NCBI GenBank assembly: GCA_024707385.1
Contig: JANPZW010000014.1
Coordinates: forward strand, 1 to 57,782
Direction of reading: 5' to 3'
DNA: 57,782 bases
DNA from: Cellvibrionaceae bacterium
GTDB taxonomy: Bacteria > Pseudomonadota > Gammaproteobacteria > Pseudomonadales > Cellvibrionaceae
Shown here: positions 22,284 to 35,300 of the stretch, piece after piece
How the letters are laid out: each line of letters begins with the position of its first letter
How positions within the stretch are numbered: the stretch's first letter is position 1
Notes under the pieces: model-generated
The model's database searches: none
Seen by the model: only the letters and a program-made list of their open reading frames with translations
Told to the model about the DNA's origin: nothing
Position numbers and translations under genes: made by a program

Positions 22284-22805
22284 ATATGGATTCCCCAGGA
22301 GATATGGTTCTACTTAGTGAATTACGCTCATTTCATCTACGAGCCCGAAGGCTGGAGACTTATGAGCTCAACCATACAAAACGCTGACTGCTGCGCAGTA
22401 AACGCTCTGATTCCTCGCCCAAAACACTTTATTGTTTTTATTGCTTTGTTTAAAAAACCGAACTTCTGCTCTGATCTTGCTACATCTTCACGTAGCGAAC
22501 GAGCCTGTAATAATTTTTTTCGGAACTCTACGACCAAGTTTTCGATTAGGCAATGGCTTATACACATTTTTTAAGGGAATTATTGACAATCGGTATATGG
22601 TGTTTAAATTTGAATAGTTTTTTGTTAAAAAATGAATAAAAACCACCCAGGCAACCCTCAAAAAACGGTCAAAACTTGATCATATCGACATTTCAGCGGG
22701 CCACTCCGCAGTTTCAGGTCCTTATAAATCTCAGTAAATGGCCGCTCTCTTTGTCCTGTTTAACTCAAAAACCGGCACAATTTAATCGCCAATTCTTAGC
22801 TCTGT
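22284..22805. other. 522-bp intergenic region upstream of the TonB receptor gene
   Basis: AT-rich and without a convincing gene on either strand; the open frames here are short and overlap the receptor start. It must contain the receptor promoter and the end of the GH3 transcript. A small palindrome, ACTGC-TGC-GCAGT (about 22386-22398), could be an operator, but nothing else supports it. No strong terminator hairpin was seen after the GH3 stop. Confidence 0.5.
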
Positions 22806-25440
22806 TTAATCACCAAGTCTCAGCACTTTTGTACTCAGGCTGCCTTCAGCGATGTGCCCTGGTTGCCCTGTACCGATAGAAACCTCGGCTCTTCCTTTAT
22901 AGACTTGTTCTGAGCCTTCACTATCAATGTAGCGCAATTGTTCCGGTTTTATTTGGAACTTCAGATTTTCGCTTTGCCCTGGCTGCAGCTGCACCCTTTT
23001 AAATGAGGCGAGCTGCCGTATCGGTGTGATCACGGGAGCATCCAGAAGTCGGACGTAGACCTGCGCCACTTCCTCTCCAGATCGATCGCCTGCATTCGTG
23101 ATCCGCGTGGACACTTCCATCCCAGTGCTTGTCTTGGTCTGAATCAGCGGCCCGTACTCGAACTTGGTATAACTCAGGCCGTGGCCAAAGGGATAAAGAG
23201 GTTTGCCGCGATAATAACGATAAGTGCGGCCTGTCATGGTGTAGTCGGTAAACTCCGGCAAGTCGTCAACACCGCGATAGAAGGTAACCGGTAGACGGCC
23301 CGAAGGGTTGACATCACCCCAAAGTACGCGAGCCAGTGCGGTTCCGGTTTTTTCTCCCGGATAAAACGCCTGAAGTATTGCGTTTAGATTGTCGCTCTCC
23401 CAATTCAGCGCCATGGCGGAACCACTGAAGTTCACCATGACAATGGGCTTGCCGAGAGTCTTCAGTTTTTTCAGCAGATTCGTCTGCACGACTGGCAATT
23501 TAATATGCGTGCGATCCCCACCGATAAAGCCGTCGAGCTCCACTGGCATTTCCTCACCTTCAAGAGTCGCGTCAATGCCGCCCATGTAGATGATCACATC
23601 TGCCTTACGCGCCGCCGCCAGTGCGTCCTGCTCCATTGGAGCACTCACGTCCGCCCAGGTCAGACGAGCGTAGGCTTCGATAGAAAGGTTTATCGGCCAC
23701 CATCTGAACGCTGTGTAGCGCGCTTCGAATTTGTAACGCTGCCCGGCTTTCAGCGAAATCGGCTTGTCAACGAGCACATCGTCGATCTTCACCATCACGT
23801 TGCCACCAAAACTGAAAACGCCTGAAGTGGTTGGCTTTACCTCTCCGTGCCAGATCGCTGCGAATGGCTCCTCGATCTTTTTATTGATCGGCGATAGATC
23901 CCAATAGAAATCGATATTGCTGTCGATACGTTCGAGATCCGCCTGCTCCGTAATATCTTTATCGCGCAATTCGCGAGGATTGATATTGCCGAGGAAATAC
24001 CGACCGACAAGTCCCGGCTGCAATTGGTTTTGCTGGTCGTAATGAAAGAAATTTGCCGCGGGCACTATTTGTTGATGGCGGTAGGTATTCTCAGCCATGG
24101 GAGAACCCGGCGCATAGAAAACCTTGTCAGCGCCCGCCCGGGCGACTACGCCTTCGAGTGGCAATACCGGTTGTGAGGGATAGCCATAATAATTCCCCAC
24201 CAACACCTCAAAATTGGTGGCATTGGGGCCTATGACGGCAACTTTGGTCCCCTCGCGCAACGGCAGCACGCCGTCATTCTTCAGCAAAACCAAGGACTTT
24301 TCCGCAGCCTCCTGAGAGATCGCAACATGTTGCTGTGACCCGACAACAGAGAGGGAATATCACTGTAGGGTCCTGCAGACGGATCATCGAACATCCCGAG
24401 ACGGAAGCGCGCACGCAAGAGACGCTCAAGCGCTCTATCTATGTCCTCTATCGTTACCAGCCCTTCCCGCAAAGCGGTGTGCAGGTTTACATAGGTATTT
24501 AAATGGCTATCACCGCATTCCAGGTCAGTACCAGATTTCAAAGCCCAAGCTGCCGCTTCGGCCGGTGCCAGCACCACTGCGTGGGCATTGCGATCATAGA
24601 AGTCGGAAACTGCTCCGCAGTCGGACACAACATAACCATCAAATCCCATTTCACCGCGCAGAATATCTTTCAACAAATCATCATTACCGCAGGCGGGCTG
24701 ACCATCTACCCGGTTGTAGGCACACATTACCGATTCCACCGACGCTTCTTTTATTGCGGTGCGAAAAGCGGGTAGATAGGTTTCGTATAAATCTTTACGC
24801 GAGGGACGGTAGTCGTCGCTATGGCGGGTTTTTCCGGGCCACTGTGCACGGCATAGTGTTTTATTGTCGCTACGGTTTTCAGGTGATTTTCATCATCCCC
24901 CTGCAAGCCACGAACAAAATTCACTGCCATGCGCCCGGTGAGATAAGGATCCTCACCGTAGGTCTCCTGCCCCCTGCCCCAACGGGGATCGCGGAAAATA
25001 TTGATATTCGGCGACCAGAAAGTCAGGCCTCCATAAATGCTGTGTACGTTGTTTTTAATAAAATGATGATGCTTCGCCCGCGCCTCATCGGAAATGGCCG
25101 TTGCGATTCGCAGCATCAAGCCTTCATCAAAAGTTGCTGCCATGCCGATGGCCTGAGGAAAAACCGTTGCCTTCCCTGCCCGCGCGACGCCGTGAAGGGA
25201 TTCATTCCACCAGTTGTAGGGCGCAATACCCAGCCGATCTATTCCGGGAGCATCGTTGAATAATTGGGCGATTTTTTCTTCCGTGGTCATGCGGGACATC
25301 AAATCTTCCACTCGAGCATCAAGGTCGAGCGCGCTGTTGCGAAAAGGCAGATGCGAGGGGTTGCTGTCATCCCGGACGGATTGCTTGGCGCAACCAGCCA
25401 ATGTACCCATGATCGCCATCATCAAAAGAAATCGGGTCAT
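22806..25440 (-). CDS. GH3 beta-xylosidase/glucosidase-like lipoprotein with PA14 insert, frameshifted
   Basis: About 878 aa after correction. A lipobox (MGTLAGCAKQ) predicts lipid anchoring. The GH3 N-terminal domain carries GFDGYVVSDCGAVSDFY, whose Asp is the expected nucleophile; the form is common among beta-xylosidases. The second domain (KVAVIGPNATN), a PA14-like insert (LVGRYFLGNI...GVFSFGGNVMVKIDD) and a C-terminal fibronectin-III-like domain (ITNAGDRSGEEVAQVYV) follow. Two frame breaks occur: a T5 run at 24829-24833 (one base missing) and a site near 24355 in TCTCT (one missing or two extra). Corrected, the gene is 2,637 nt. It probably releases xylose from xylo-oligosaccharides in the periplasm; the sugar is inferred from motif and context. 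Confidence 0.85.
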
Positions 25441-25619
25441 GATGAAACCTTATTTTTATAGGGATAGGAATGTAAAAAACATACCGACAGCACAACGGGC
25501 ATGCCTTGCCGCAGCGGCACTGAGAGGATCAGAGACCAGTTTAGTTCATACTCCGGGAATGCAGGTGGTGGCCGATGGACGGTAAAGGGGTATAGCGGCT
25601 ACTTCGCTTACAAAGCAAG

Positions 25620-25635
25620 CCAGGCCGAGGCCTGG
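25620..25635 (-). terminator. Palindromic hairpin, probable terminator of the outer-membrane barrel gene
   Basis: CCAGGCC-GA-GGCCTGG is a 7-bp perfect inverted repeat 36 bp after the barrel stop. On the minus strand it is followed by CTTGCTTTG, a weak T tract. The rest of the 230-bp gap up to the GH3 start shows no gene. Confidence 0.45.
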
Positions 25636-25670
25636 GACTCTGCATAACAGGTTAACCACCAGGGCTAGCA

Positions 25671-26387
25671 TTATCTTTTCACATCAAACTGATACAGCAG
25701 ATTGATTCCGATCATCACCAGTCGGCCATCTCCCAGTGCGGCACTTTGCACGGAGCCACCGACACTGAAGCGCTCCTTGACCGGTATCGCAAAACCCAGG
25801 CCGAGCACCCAATCGGTACCATCCGCTTTCACCCACTCGTTCTGATCACCCAAGCTCAGGGTGTATCCAGCCGACCAGGACCAGAGTCCCGCCTTGAGAT
25901 ACAGCTCCTGGTCGCGATCCGCATAGTAGCTGGCACGCAAGCCCAGATAAGGACCTTCACCTGATACTGGAACGTTATCGATCAGTACTTGGCGCAACGC
26001 AGCTGTATCTGCCACAACAACATCCACTTCCAGTTCGGTTTCACCCGTATCCAGATAACCCACCTCCAAGGCGAAGTTACGGTGGGCGCGAAAGCCGTAG
26101 AGCAGCTGCCAACCGGCGCGCTGGTCATCCTTTTCCGCCAGTGACGCCTGTTGAGTGCTGCCGGCAACATCGTAGTAGAAGGTCATCATGTCCCAGTCGC
26201 TGTTGACCACTCCCAGCGATCCCTCCACATAGGAATTTGGAGTTTCCGCCTCAGCTTGCTGGGGCGAGAGCGTCAACGCGGCGGTGGCGGCCAGGGGTAA
26301 CAGAAATGCAGCTGCCTTGGTACGCGCAGACGCAAGTGCCCTGCCCTTCGCACAGGGAGAGGCTTCACTATCAGCGAAACAACTCAC
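25671..26387 (-). CDS. OmpA/OmpW-like outer membrane beta-barrel protein
   Basis: About 238 aa from a GTG at 26387. The start was chosen because AAAGGAG lies 6 nt upstream and a signal peptide follows (AAAFLLPLAATAALTLSPQQAEA). The open frame runs further upstream, but that part encodes the sorting tail of the preceding giant protein in the same frame. The mature protein (NSYVEGSLGVVNSDW, LLYGFRAHRNFALEVGYLDTG, YLGLRASYYADRDQELYLKAGL, IGINLLYQF) shows alternating barrel strands and an aromatic end, like eight-stranded OM barrels. Overlap with the giant gene suggests coupled expression, so it may help anchor or assemble that protein. Confidence 0.75.
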   Translation of the reverse strand: MSCFADSEASPCAKGRALASARTKAAAFLLPLAATAALTLSPQQAEAETPNSYVEGSLGVVNSDWDMMTFYYDVAGSTQQASLAEKDDQRAGWQLLYGFRAHRNFALEVGYLDTGETELEVDVVVADTAALRQVLIDNVPVSGEGPYLGLRASYYADRDQELYLKAGLWSWSAGYTLSLGDQNEWVKADGTDWVLGLGFAIPVKERFSVGGSVQSAALGDGRLVMIGINLLYQFDVKR

Positions 26388-26389
26388 AT

Positions 26390-29300
26390 TTATCTCCTTT
26401 GCCAAATGCGGAGCCTGGCGCCGGCGCCCGGCCAACGCCAGACCGAACAGAGCACCGAACCATAGATAGTTCACACTACCGCCACCTTTGATGCGCGCCT
26501 GACGGAGCTGGAACATACCGGACAAACTGGTGGTAGTACGGTTATTCGTTATTTCCGTCTCCAGCGCGTCCGATGTCGCTTGTGCCGTCAGGCTAAGGCC
26601 GTTGACGCGGCCATCGCCTTCAAGGTCAGTACTATCGTCTCTTCTTCAGAGGCTTCCAAGTCGGGCAGAACACAGTTCACCTCATTCACTTCCTCATCGT
26701 GAGTACAGCTATTCGGCAGATTGACCACTCTCACCCCTGCAGGCAAAGGCACATTCACCCGCACGTTTTCGGCGATCAACTCACCCTGGTTGGAGATATT
26801 CAAGGTGTAGGCGAAACGGTAGCGATCCTGACTCGAAGCTGCGGCATTTGCAGTCAACATCAGATCGGTGATTTCACCCGTATCGCCTTCCGGCGTGGAC
26901 AGATAAAGCTCCACTTGCGCGTCTCCGTCCTCGTACACCAACACATCCGCCAGGCCATCGCCGTTCACATCTTCCGCAACCACCAGGGTAGAACTGTGGT
27001 AGAGGATGGTGTCGGTCATTGTCCAGCCGGACAAGCTGCCGGTACCGCGATAGAACTGGTAGCTGTTGTTATCGTTGGCGACCAACAGATCCGGTACGCC
27101 GTCGCCGTTGAAGTCCGCCACTTCCACCTTCTTGGCGCTGGCTGCGCCCAGGCGCGCCACTACCTGCAGCTGGCTGCTCTGGTCGAGCGCGATAACCGTC
27201 ACGCCGGATGCATCAGCGCTGTTGTTGTCATGGGTGGTGCTGACCACAATTTCCTGCTGACCGTCACCGTCGATATCCACCAGTTGCACAGAGCTGACAC
27301 CGCTGATATCCAATGACTGCAGCAGTTCGAACTTCTGGCTGTTGACACCGGTATCGACGCCGTCGGCTGGTTCGTTGATACCGCCATCCGGATTCACACC
27401 AAAGCGCACCAACTGCACTGCGGTTGCGCTGGCGATGACCAAGGTGCCTTCCATCGCTGCGTCTCCCGGCATGCGGTTGAGCAGCGCGAAATGCAGAATC
27501 GAGGACAGCGAGCTGAACACCAGCGGCTCTTTGTCGTAAACACCAGCGTTGTTCTCGTAGATATAGAGGTTGAAACCGCCAGCCCCCAGGATCATCTCGG
27601 GATAGTCGTCGCCGTTGAGGTCATACAGCACGGCCTCGCGGGCGTGTGGCAGAGGCTGAGTCGTCGGCTCCTGCACGAACTCACCACCGCGATCGTAGTA
27701 AATAGCACTGGCGGCGCCACTGCGGTTCACCACCAGGATGTCCTCCAGACCGTCGCGGTCGATATCCGCCACCCGCACCTGATTGTTGTAACCGCGGTTC
27801 TCGATCTCGCCGATCACCACTGCGGTACCGTTGGCGATGCTGTAATTGAGCAGCTTGATCGTATCGCCGAGGCTGGTGCCGGCCACCAGTTCGCGCACAC
27901 CATCATTGAGCAGATTGATACTGGCCAGAGCCGTAGCGTTGGCAAGGTTAAAGGTCACATCTCCCTGACTCACCGCCCGCTCGCTAACGCTGACATCTGT
28001 AATCGTGGCCGCCAGGTTTGTCGCTCCCTGGCTCAAGTCGAGATTGACGATCAGGTTGCCCTTTTCACTCGGCGTCAAACGCAGGCGGAAGCTGGTGCTG
28101 GCGCCGGCGGCCAGATTCACCGGGCAGGCATAGGCGTCGGTACCGGCCGTGCATCGCTCCATGGAAGACCCGGTTGCTACATCGCGCAGATTGACCGCCA
28201 GGCTGGCGCCCGTCAGGGCCGGCCCTTTAACATGCGTCAGCGTGACAAACAGATCCACCGTGTTGCCGACGATGGAAGGCAGGCCCTGCCAACGGGTGGA
28301 AATGTTCACCAGAGTGGCCTCCTGTTCAGCAACCGTCAGATTGAAGGACTGATCGACCGTATATTCGCCGTCGGTGGCGCGCAGGACGATCGGGAACACT
28401 CCCGTCTCGTTGAGCGGCGCGTTACCGGAGAGCGTATTGCCACTCAGGCTCAACCACTCAGGTGCACCTTCGAGCAAACTCAGGTTCACCACGCTATCCG
28501 GGTCGGTCACGCCCACGTCGTATCGGTAGGCGGCGCCTTCCAAGGTAGCCAGCATGGGTGAAGTGACAAATGCCGGCGGATCATTCACCGCCGCAATCGT
28601 CAGGTTCACTGTTACAGGCGCACTGGTAATCGCGCCGTCGCTGATACGGTAGGTGAAGCTGTCCACCCGCGTTTCACTGCCGTTGTGCTGATAGGTAAAA
28701 CTGCCGTCCGCGTTGAGAGCGAACTGGCTGGCGTTGCGCGGCCCCGTTACCACCGCCGCAGTGAGAACATCTCCGTCGATATCCACATCATTGGCCAGCA
28801 CACCGCTGGCGGCGTCACGCTGTAACAGTCCACCTTCGGACAAGCTATAGGCATCGGCCGCAGGCACCGGCGCATCGTTCACATTCGCAACGGTGATACT
28901 GAAACTGCCCAAGGTGGTGGTCGAGAGACCATCGCTGACGCTGATCACGATGTTGTTGTAGGTTCCCACGTCGCTGTTGCCCGGCGTGCCGGTGATCGCA
29001 CCAGTCGCCGGATCAAAGCTCGCCCAAGACGGCAGATTCACCACGCTGAAGGTAAACGTGGTATCGCCGTCCACATCCACCACATTCGGCACAAAGCTGT
29101 AGCTGCCGTCCTGATTGATGCTGAGCGATGGCGTGCCCCCGATCTGGGGCGGATCATTGACATTAATGACCTCAATCGCGAAAGCCGGCAAAGACGCACT
29201 CAACAAACCATCACTCACAGTGATGACGATACCGCTATAACTGCCTACGTCATTGTTGCCGGGTGTGCCACCCAGCGCACCGGTTGCAGTGTTGAAAGTC

Positions 29301-32300
29301 GCCCAGGTTGGAGCGTTCGCAATACTGAAGGTCAAGGTCGCGTTATCCACGTCGCTCGCCGTCGGCGTAAAGCTGTAAGCGCTATCCTGATTGACGCTGA
29401 CAGCAGGAGAGCCGCTGATTACCGGTTCATCGTTCACCGCATCGACGGTGATGGTAACGGTGGCGGTATTGGAAACACCGCCTTCGTTATCCGCAACCGT
29501 GTAGGTGAAGCTGTCCGAGCCGAAGAAATTGGCCGCAGGTGTATAGCTGACCGTGCCGTCGCCGTTGTCCACCACCACGCCGTTGGCCGGCTGGGTCAAG
29601 ATCAGGCTGGCGGAGTCGAGCGTGCCATCAACGTCGCTGTCATTGGCCAACACGTCGATCGTCACCTCTGTGTCTTCAGCCGTGGTGATGCTATCGGGGT
29701 TGGCTAGGGGCTCGTCGTTCACCGCCTGCACGGTAATGGTCACAGTGGCAACGTTGGACCAGGCGCCCTGGTTGTCCTGCACGCGATAGGTGAAGCTGTC
29801 GCTGCCGCTGAAGTTCTCACCGGGTGTATAGACGATTGCGCCGGTCGCCGGGTTGACCTGAGTGGTGCCAGATTGCGCAGTCGTTACCACTTCCACACTT
29901 GCCAGCACCAAGGTGCCGTCAATATCGCTGTCATTACCCAGGACATTGATGGTGTGAGCCGTGTCCTCCGCCACGATTGCGGTATCCGCATTCGCTACAG
30001 GCGCGTCGTTCACACTATTGACGGTGACGGTCACTGTAGCCGGGTTGGAGGTGCCGCCCGCATTGTCCTGGACCACATAGGTGAAGCTGTCGCTGCCGTG
30101 GAAGTTGGCCGCCGGGGTGTAGGCAATCTCGCCCGTCAAGGCGTCAACTTCGGCAGTACCGTGAGCGGGGTTGGTCAGAACCTGAACCGTCGCGGCATTG
30201 ATGGTGCCATCCACATCGCTGTCGTTGGCCAATACGTCGATATCCACCGAGCTATCTTCATCCACTGTTGCAGTGTCGGCCGCCGCTACCGGCAGATCGT
30301 TAACGCCGGTCACATTGACGATCACTGTCGCCACATTGGAGGTGGCGCCTGTGCTGTCTTCAATGGTGTAGGTGAAGCTGTCCGAACCGGTGTAGTCCAG
30401 GCTCGGGGTGTAGAGCACTTCACCATTCACAACCGTCGCCGACCCGTGTGCAGGTGCGGAGACGATGATAATGGTGTCGCCATCCACGCTATCACCTACA
30501 TCTATATCCGTATCGTTAGCCGCCACATCAATGCTGATTGGGTTGTCTTCCGCGGTAGTGGCGATATCGCCAACGGCCACAGGGGCGTCGTTCACAGGTG
30601 TCACAGTCACGCTGACAACCGCCACGTTGGACACGCTGCCGTGCACATCTTCCACGGTGTAGCTGAAGCTATCGCTGCCGTTGAAATCGGCTGCCGGCGT
30701 ATAAGTGACCACACCGGTCGCAGTGTTGACGCTGGTGGTGCCGTTTTGTGGCGCAGTCACAACCGTCACGCTCGCCGCATTCAAGCTGCTGTCGCTATCG
30801 GTGTCGTTGGCCAAGACCACAATATCCACGCTCGCATCTTCTGCCACGCTTGCGTTATCCGCTCCGGCGACAGGCGCTGCATTGGCGACGGTGAAATTGA
30901 GGGTGGTGGCATCGGCGATACCCGCGTAGGCGTTGCCTGCTGTATCCAGCAAGGCCGTGCCGGCGATTTGTAGGTAATAGCTGTGCGTGGGTATCAGGTC
31001 GCTTGCGGGATCCAGAGTCAACACATTGCTGCTGATGGTCACGCCGTTAACTGCAAAAACTTCCACCACACTGTTATCCGCCGCATCGAACAGCGTCAGG
31101 TCGCCACTGCCGGCCACTACAGGTTCGCTGAACGTCAGCACTAGGTTCGTATTACCCGCAACATTGCTGGCACCGTCCGCCGGGATGCTGCTGGAGAGCG
31201 TCGGCGCTGTGCCGTCGTAAGTGCGGCTCAGTTGAGTGGCGGCGGTGTTGTTATTGCCCGCTGCGTCCTGCGCCACGCCTGCGGCCACATTCAAGGTGAC
31301 CGCACCGTCAGCGGTGGGTGTGACAATCACGCTGAAGTTACCGCCGCCGTTGTCCGCAAAACCGCTCAGAGTGGAGTTGGCGGCGGTGATGTCGCCCAGC
31401 ACAAAGTTGCTCACGGATTCGTTGAAGGCGATGGTGACGTCAAAGGTGCTATTCACGGTTGCGCCCGCAGTGCTGCTGATCGACACGCTAGGTGCCGTCT
31501 GGTCCAGAATCACGTTGCTCGTTACCGCAGAAGCGGCGTTACCGGAGGCATCCACCAACACCACGGACAAGGTGAGAGTACCGTCGGCCAAACCGCTCAA
31601 ATCGATACCCGTGATGGCTTGATCTGCACTGCTGAGGGTGCCACTACCGACGACTGGCGTGCCGCCACCCGTACTTGTGATCGTATAACTGTAACTGGCG
31701 CCCACCTCGGCATCCGCAAAACTGAAGCTGGCGGCATTGGCATTGCCGTTGTTGATGTGGGTCGCACCAAAGCTGACGCTGTGGCCACTGGGCAGGGCCG
31801 TATCCAATGTTGCATTGGCGGTCACGGCTGCCGCGGCGTTGCCTGCGGTGTCGGTCAAGGTCACCGACAAGGTCAAGGTGCCATCACTCAAACCGGCCAG
31901 GTTGAGATTGGTGATCGTCTCCGTTGCGCTGGTTACAGTGCCGCTGCCGGTTACAGGGATGCCGCCACCACTGCTGGTGATGACGTAGCTGTAAGTCGCA
32001 CCCACTTCCGCCGCTGTAAAGGTAAAACTGGCGGCGCTGGCTTCACTGCCGTTGTACACCGTGTCACCAAAGCTGACGCTGTGGCCACTGGGTGTGCTGG
32101 TATCGATTTGCACGGTCAAATTGTCCGAAGCTGTGCTGACATTGCCCGCCGTATCGGTTGCCGTAATGGTGATGGAATGCGTTGCATCACTCAGAGCAAT
32201 GCTGGGCGTGAAACTCCAGTTCCCGCTGCCGTCAGCAACCGTGGTGCCCAAGCTGCCGTCCTCGCTAGAGATGATCGTGACAGTCGCGTTGGCTTCTGCT

Positions 32301-35300
32301 GTACCGGTAAAGGTTGGTGTAGCAATGTTGGTGATGCCATCCGTGGACGATTCACCGGAATCGGACCCGCTAGTCAATGCCGGGGTTGCAGGCACTGCTG
32401 GCGCGTCGCGATCAACCGTATGGACACCACCACTGGTAAAGGCCGCTACATATCCATTAGTCCCATTGCCATTACCATTACCATCAGTAATACCCGAGTT
32501 GGCTACAACATCCAGCCGCAAGGTGCCAGTGCCGAGTATCGTATCAATGGTCACAGTAACGGTATTGCCGTTCACTGGTGACACGCTGGCTATATCCGCG
32601 TCGGCGGAACCTGTACTGGTCAAAACAAAGTCCGCAGTGGTGACGCCAGCAGGAACCTCATCGAAGGTCACGGTAAATTGGATGGCCCCTGCGTTAGCCG
32701 CTGGTGAACCGCTTACCGCCACCGATACCACGGCGGGTGGTGTGATATCTGCCACCGCGAAGTTCCAGGTGAGGCTATCGGTGATGCCGGAAAAGGCGTT
32801 GCCTGCCAAATCGGTGATCGCGCCGCTGGCAATCTGCACATAATAACTCTCGTCTTCCAGCAGATTCGCCGCTAGATCGATGGTCAGAGTAGCATCCGTA
32901 ATGCTCAGCTGGTCGTCATGGTTGGTCACATCAATCGATGTAAAGAGCACATCCTCACTGTCGTAAATCGCAATCACACCAGCGCCCAGCGCTATGCCTT
33001 CGCTCAGTGTTATCACCAAATTCGCGTTAGGAGCCACCGCCAGCGAGTTATCAGCCGGACTCAGGCTGACCAGCGTTGGCAATACCGCATCCACCAAGAC
33101 GCTGCTAGTGGAACCAACAGAGTTCAATGTCAACGCCAGGTTATTACCTGTCGCATCCCTAATCGTTCCACTATTGGCGGCGAGCAATCCCACAGTGATG
33201 CCATCGTCGTCAAAGTCACCAGACTGCACGGTATAACTAAATGTCAGCGCCGACGAGTTGCTGCCGCCAACATAATTGGCAACGCGTGGAGTAGAGCCAA
33301 TCGTTAGGGCAAGAGTTGGGGTGCCGCTCGTGGTATCAACAATGACGGTTTCACTGGTGTTGACAGTGAACGTCAGCGCCTCACCCGCAACATAAGTCGA
33401 GCTGCCCGGTACACCCACGCTGGTCACCGTCGGTGCAACAGCATCAATCAACACATCGGTGGTGCTACCGACGGAATTGAGTGTGAGAGTTAAATTGTTG
33501 CCGCCGGCATCCCGAAGAGCGCCACCATTAGACTCTAACCCTCCAACGCTGATGCCATCGGAATCGAGATCACCTGCTTGCACTGTGTAGCTAAATAACA
33601 GCGCACTCGTATTAGAACCGGAAACATAATTTGCAAAGACGGATGAACTGCCGATCGTCAGTGCCAACCGCGGAGTGCCTCCGCTGGTGTCAATGGTAAT
33701 GGCCTGACTCGTATTGACCGTGAATCCCAAGCTCTGACCGGTGCCATAAGTTCCATTTGCAGGAACACTGACACTACTGATAACTGGCGCCAAGGTATCG
33801 ACGCTGGCATTACTGGTATCCGCGCCTGTGGTTGTGTTACCGGCATTATCTGTAGTGGTAACTGAGACATTCAAACTGGTGCTTTCCAGTGTTCCAGCCG
33901 TTAAGGTGAATGTGGCTGTCCAAATTCCCGCACTGTCAGTCGCCGCAACTGCCGTTCCACCGCCAAAGGCAGAAAAGTTCACGGTCACGCCGCTGATGGT
34001 ATCGCTATTGTTATCGCCACCCGCCGTATTGTTCCAGCTAGCCGTTACGGTATCGCCTATCTTGTAGGCGCCACCGGTACCGGTCGCACCAGAAATGCTG
34101 ATATTGGCATCGGTCACAGTCGGAGCCACGCTATCGACAGTAGCGTTGGCCGTATCCGCAGTCGTCGTGATATTGCCTGCGTTATCGGTAGCCGTCACCG
34201 AGACATTAAGGTTAACGGCATCCACCGCGCCAGCGGTGATGGTGTAGGTCGCTGTCCAGATGCCCGAACTATTGATTGCCGCGACTGCAGAACCACCGCC
34301 AAAGGCAGAAAAGTTCACAGTCACGCCACTGATGGTATCGCTATTGTTATCGCCACCCGCCGTATTGTTCCAGCTGGCCGTTACGGTATCGCCTATCTTG
34401 TAGGCGCCACCGGTACCCGTCGCACCAGAAATGCTGATATTGGCATCGGTCACAGTCGGAGCCACGTTATCAACGGTGGCATTAGCGTTATCAATCGTCG
34501 TCGCGCTAATGCTGGAGCCGTTCGTTACGCTGACCGACACGTTCCGATTAGAAGCATCAATGACACCGGCAGTAATTGTATAGGTCGCGGTCCAAATGCC
34601 ACTGCTCTCCATCGCCGCGACTGCGGTCCCACCACCAAATTGACTAAAGTCCACCGTCACACCGGTAATATCGGCGTTATTGTCCCCGCTGGCCGTATTG
34701 TTCCAGCTAGCCGTTACTGTATCGCCTATCTTGTAGGCGCCACCGGTACCCGTTGCACCAGAAATGCTTATATTGGCATCGGTGACAACCGGTCCAGAAA
34801 CCAACGAACTGGTCTCAACCCAGTTTGATGAATTACCGCTCAAAGCAAAATTGGCCAAGGTGCCATTCGCCCCATTCCCCGTGCGCTCAATCAACGTAGT
34901 GCTACCCGCATTATTTTCGCCACCGATTCCATGATTAAAATCGTAATAGCGCACGAGATTGGCTGAATAAGGCGGTGCTAATTCCGCATCTCGGTCGTCG
35001 TTGATCTGCTGCAGAGTGCGCTCGACATTCCAGATGCGGAAATCTTCCAGCGCGCTGTCGCCCAACGCATATCCTCCCGCAGGCAAGCCGAAAAGTCCTG
35101 GCCCATATCCCATGGTGACATCCGTGAGCGGCAACACACCCGCGCCGGGACTACCTGCCTCAGTAAGTCCCGACAGCACGCCGTTAACGTAAATTCGTAC
35201 ACCATTGCCAGCGCTGTAACTGATGGCTACGTGATTCCAGGCGCCGTAATTCAACAGCAGAGTTGATTTATACGCGGTGGATTGAGTAGTCCAAAGGGAA

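Noticed and set aside
22209..22574. Plus-strand open frame of 121 codons over the TonB receptor start
   Set aside because: No ribosome-binding site, unlikely composition and overlap with the receptor start.
29873..32581. Plus-strand open frames of 366 and 449 codons inside the giant gene
   Set aside because: They are shadow frames of the repeats and have no family likeness or start signals.
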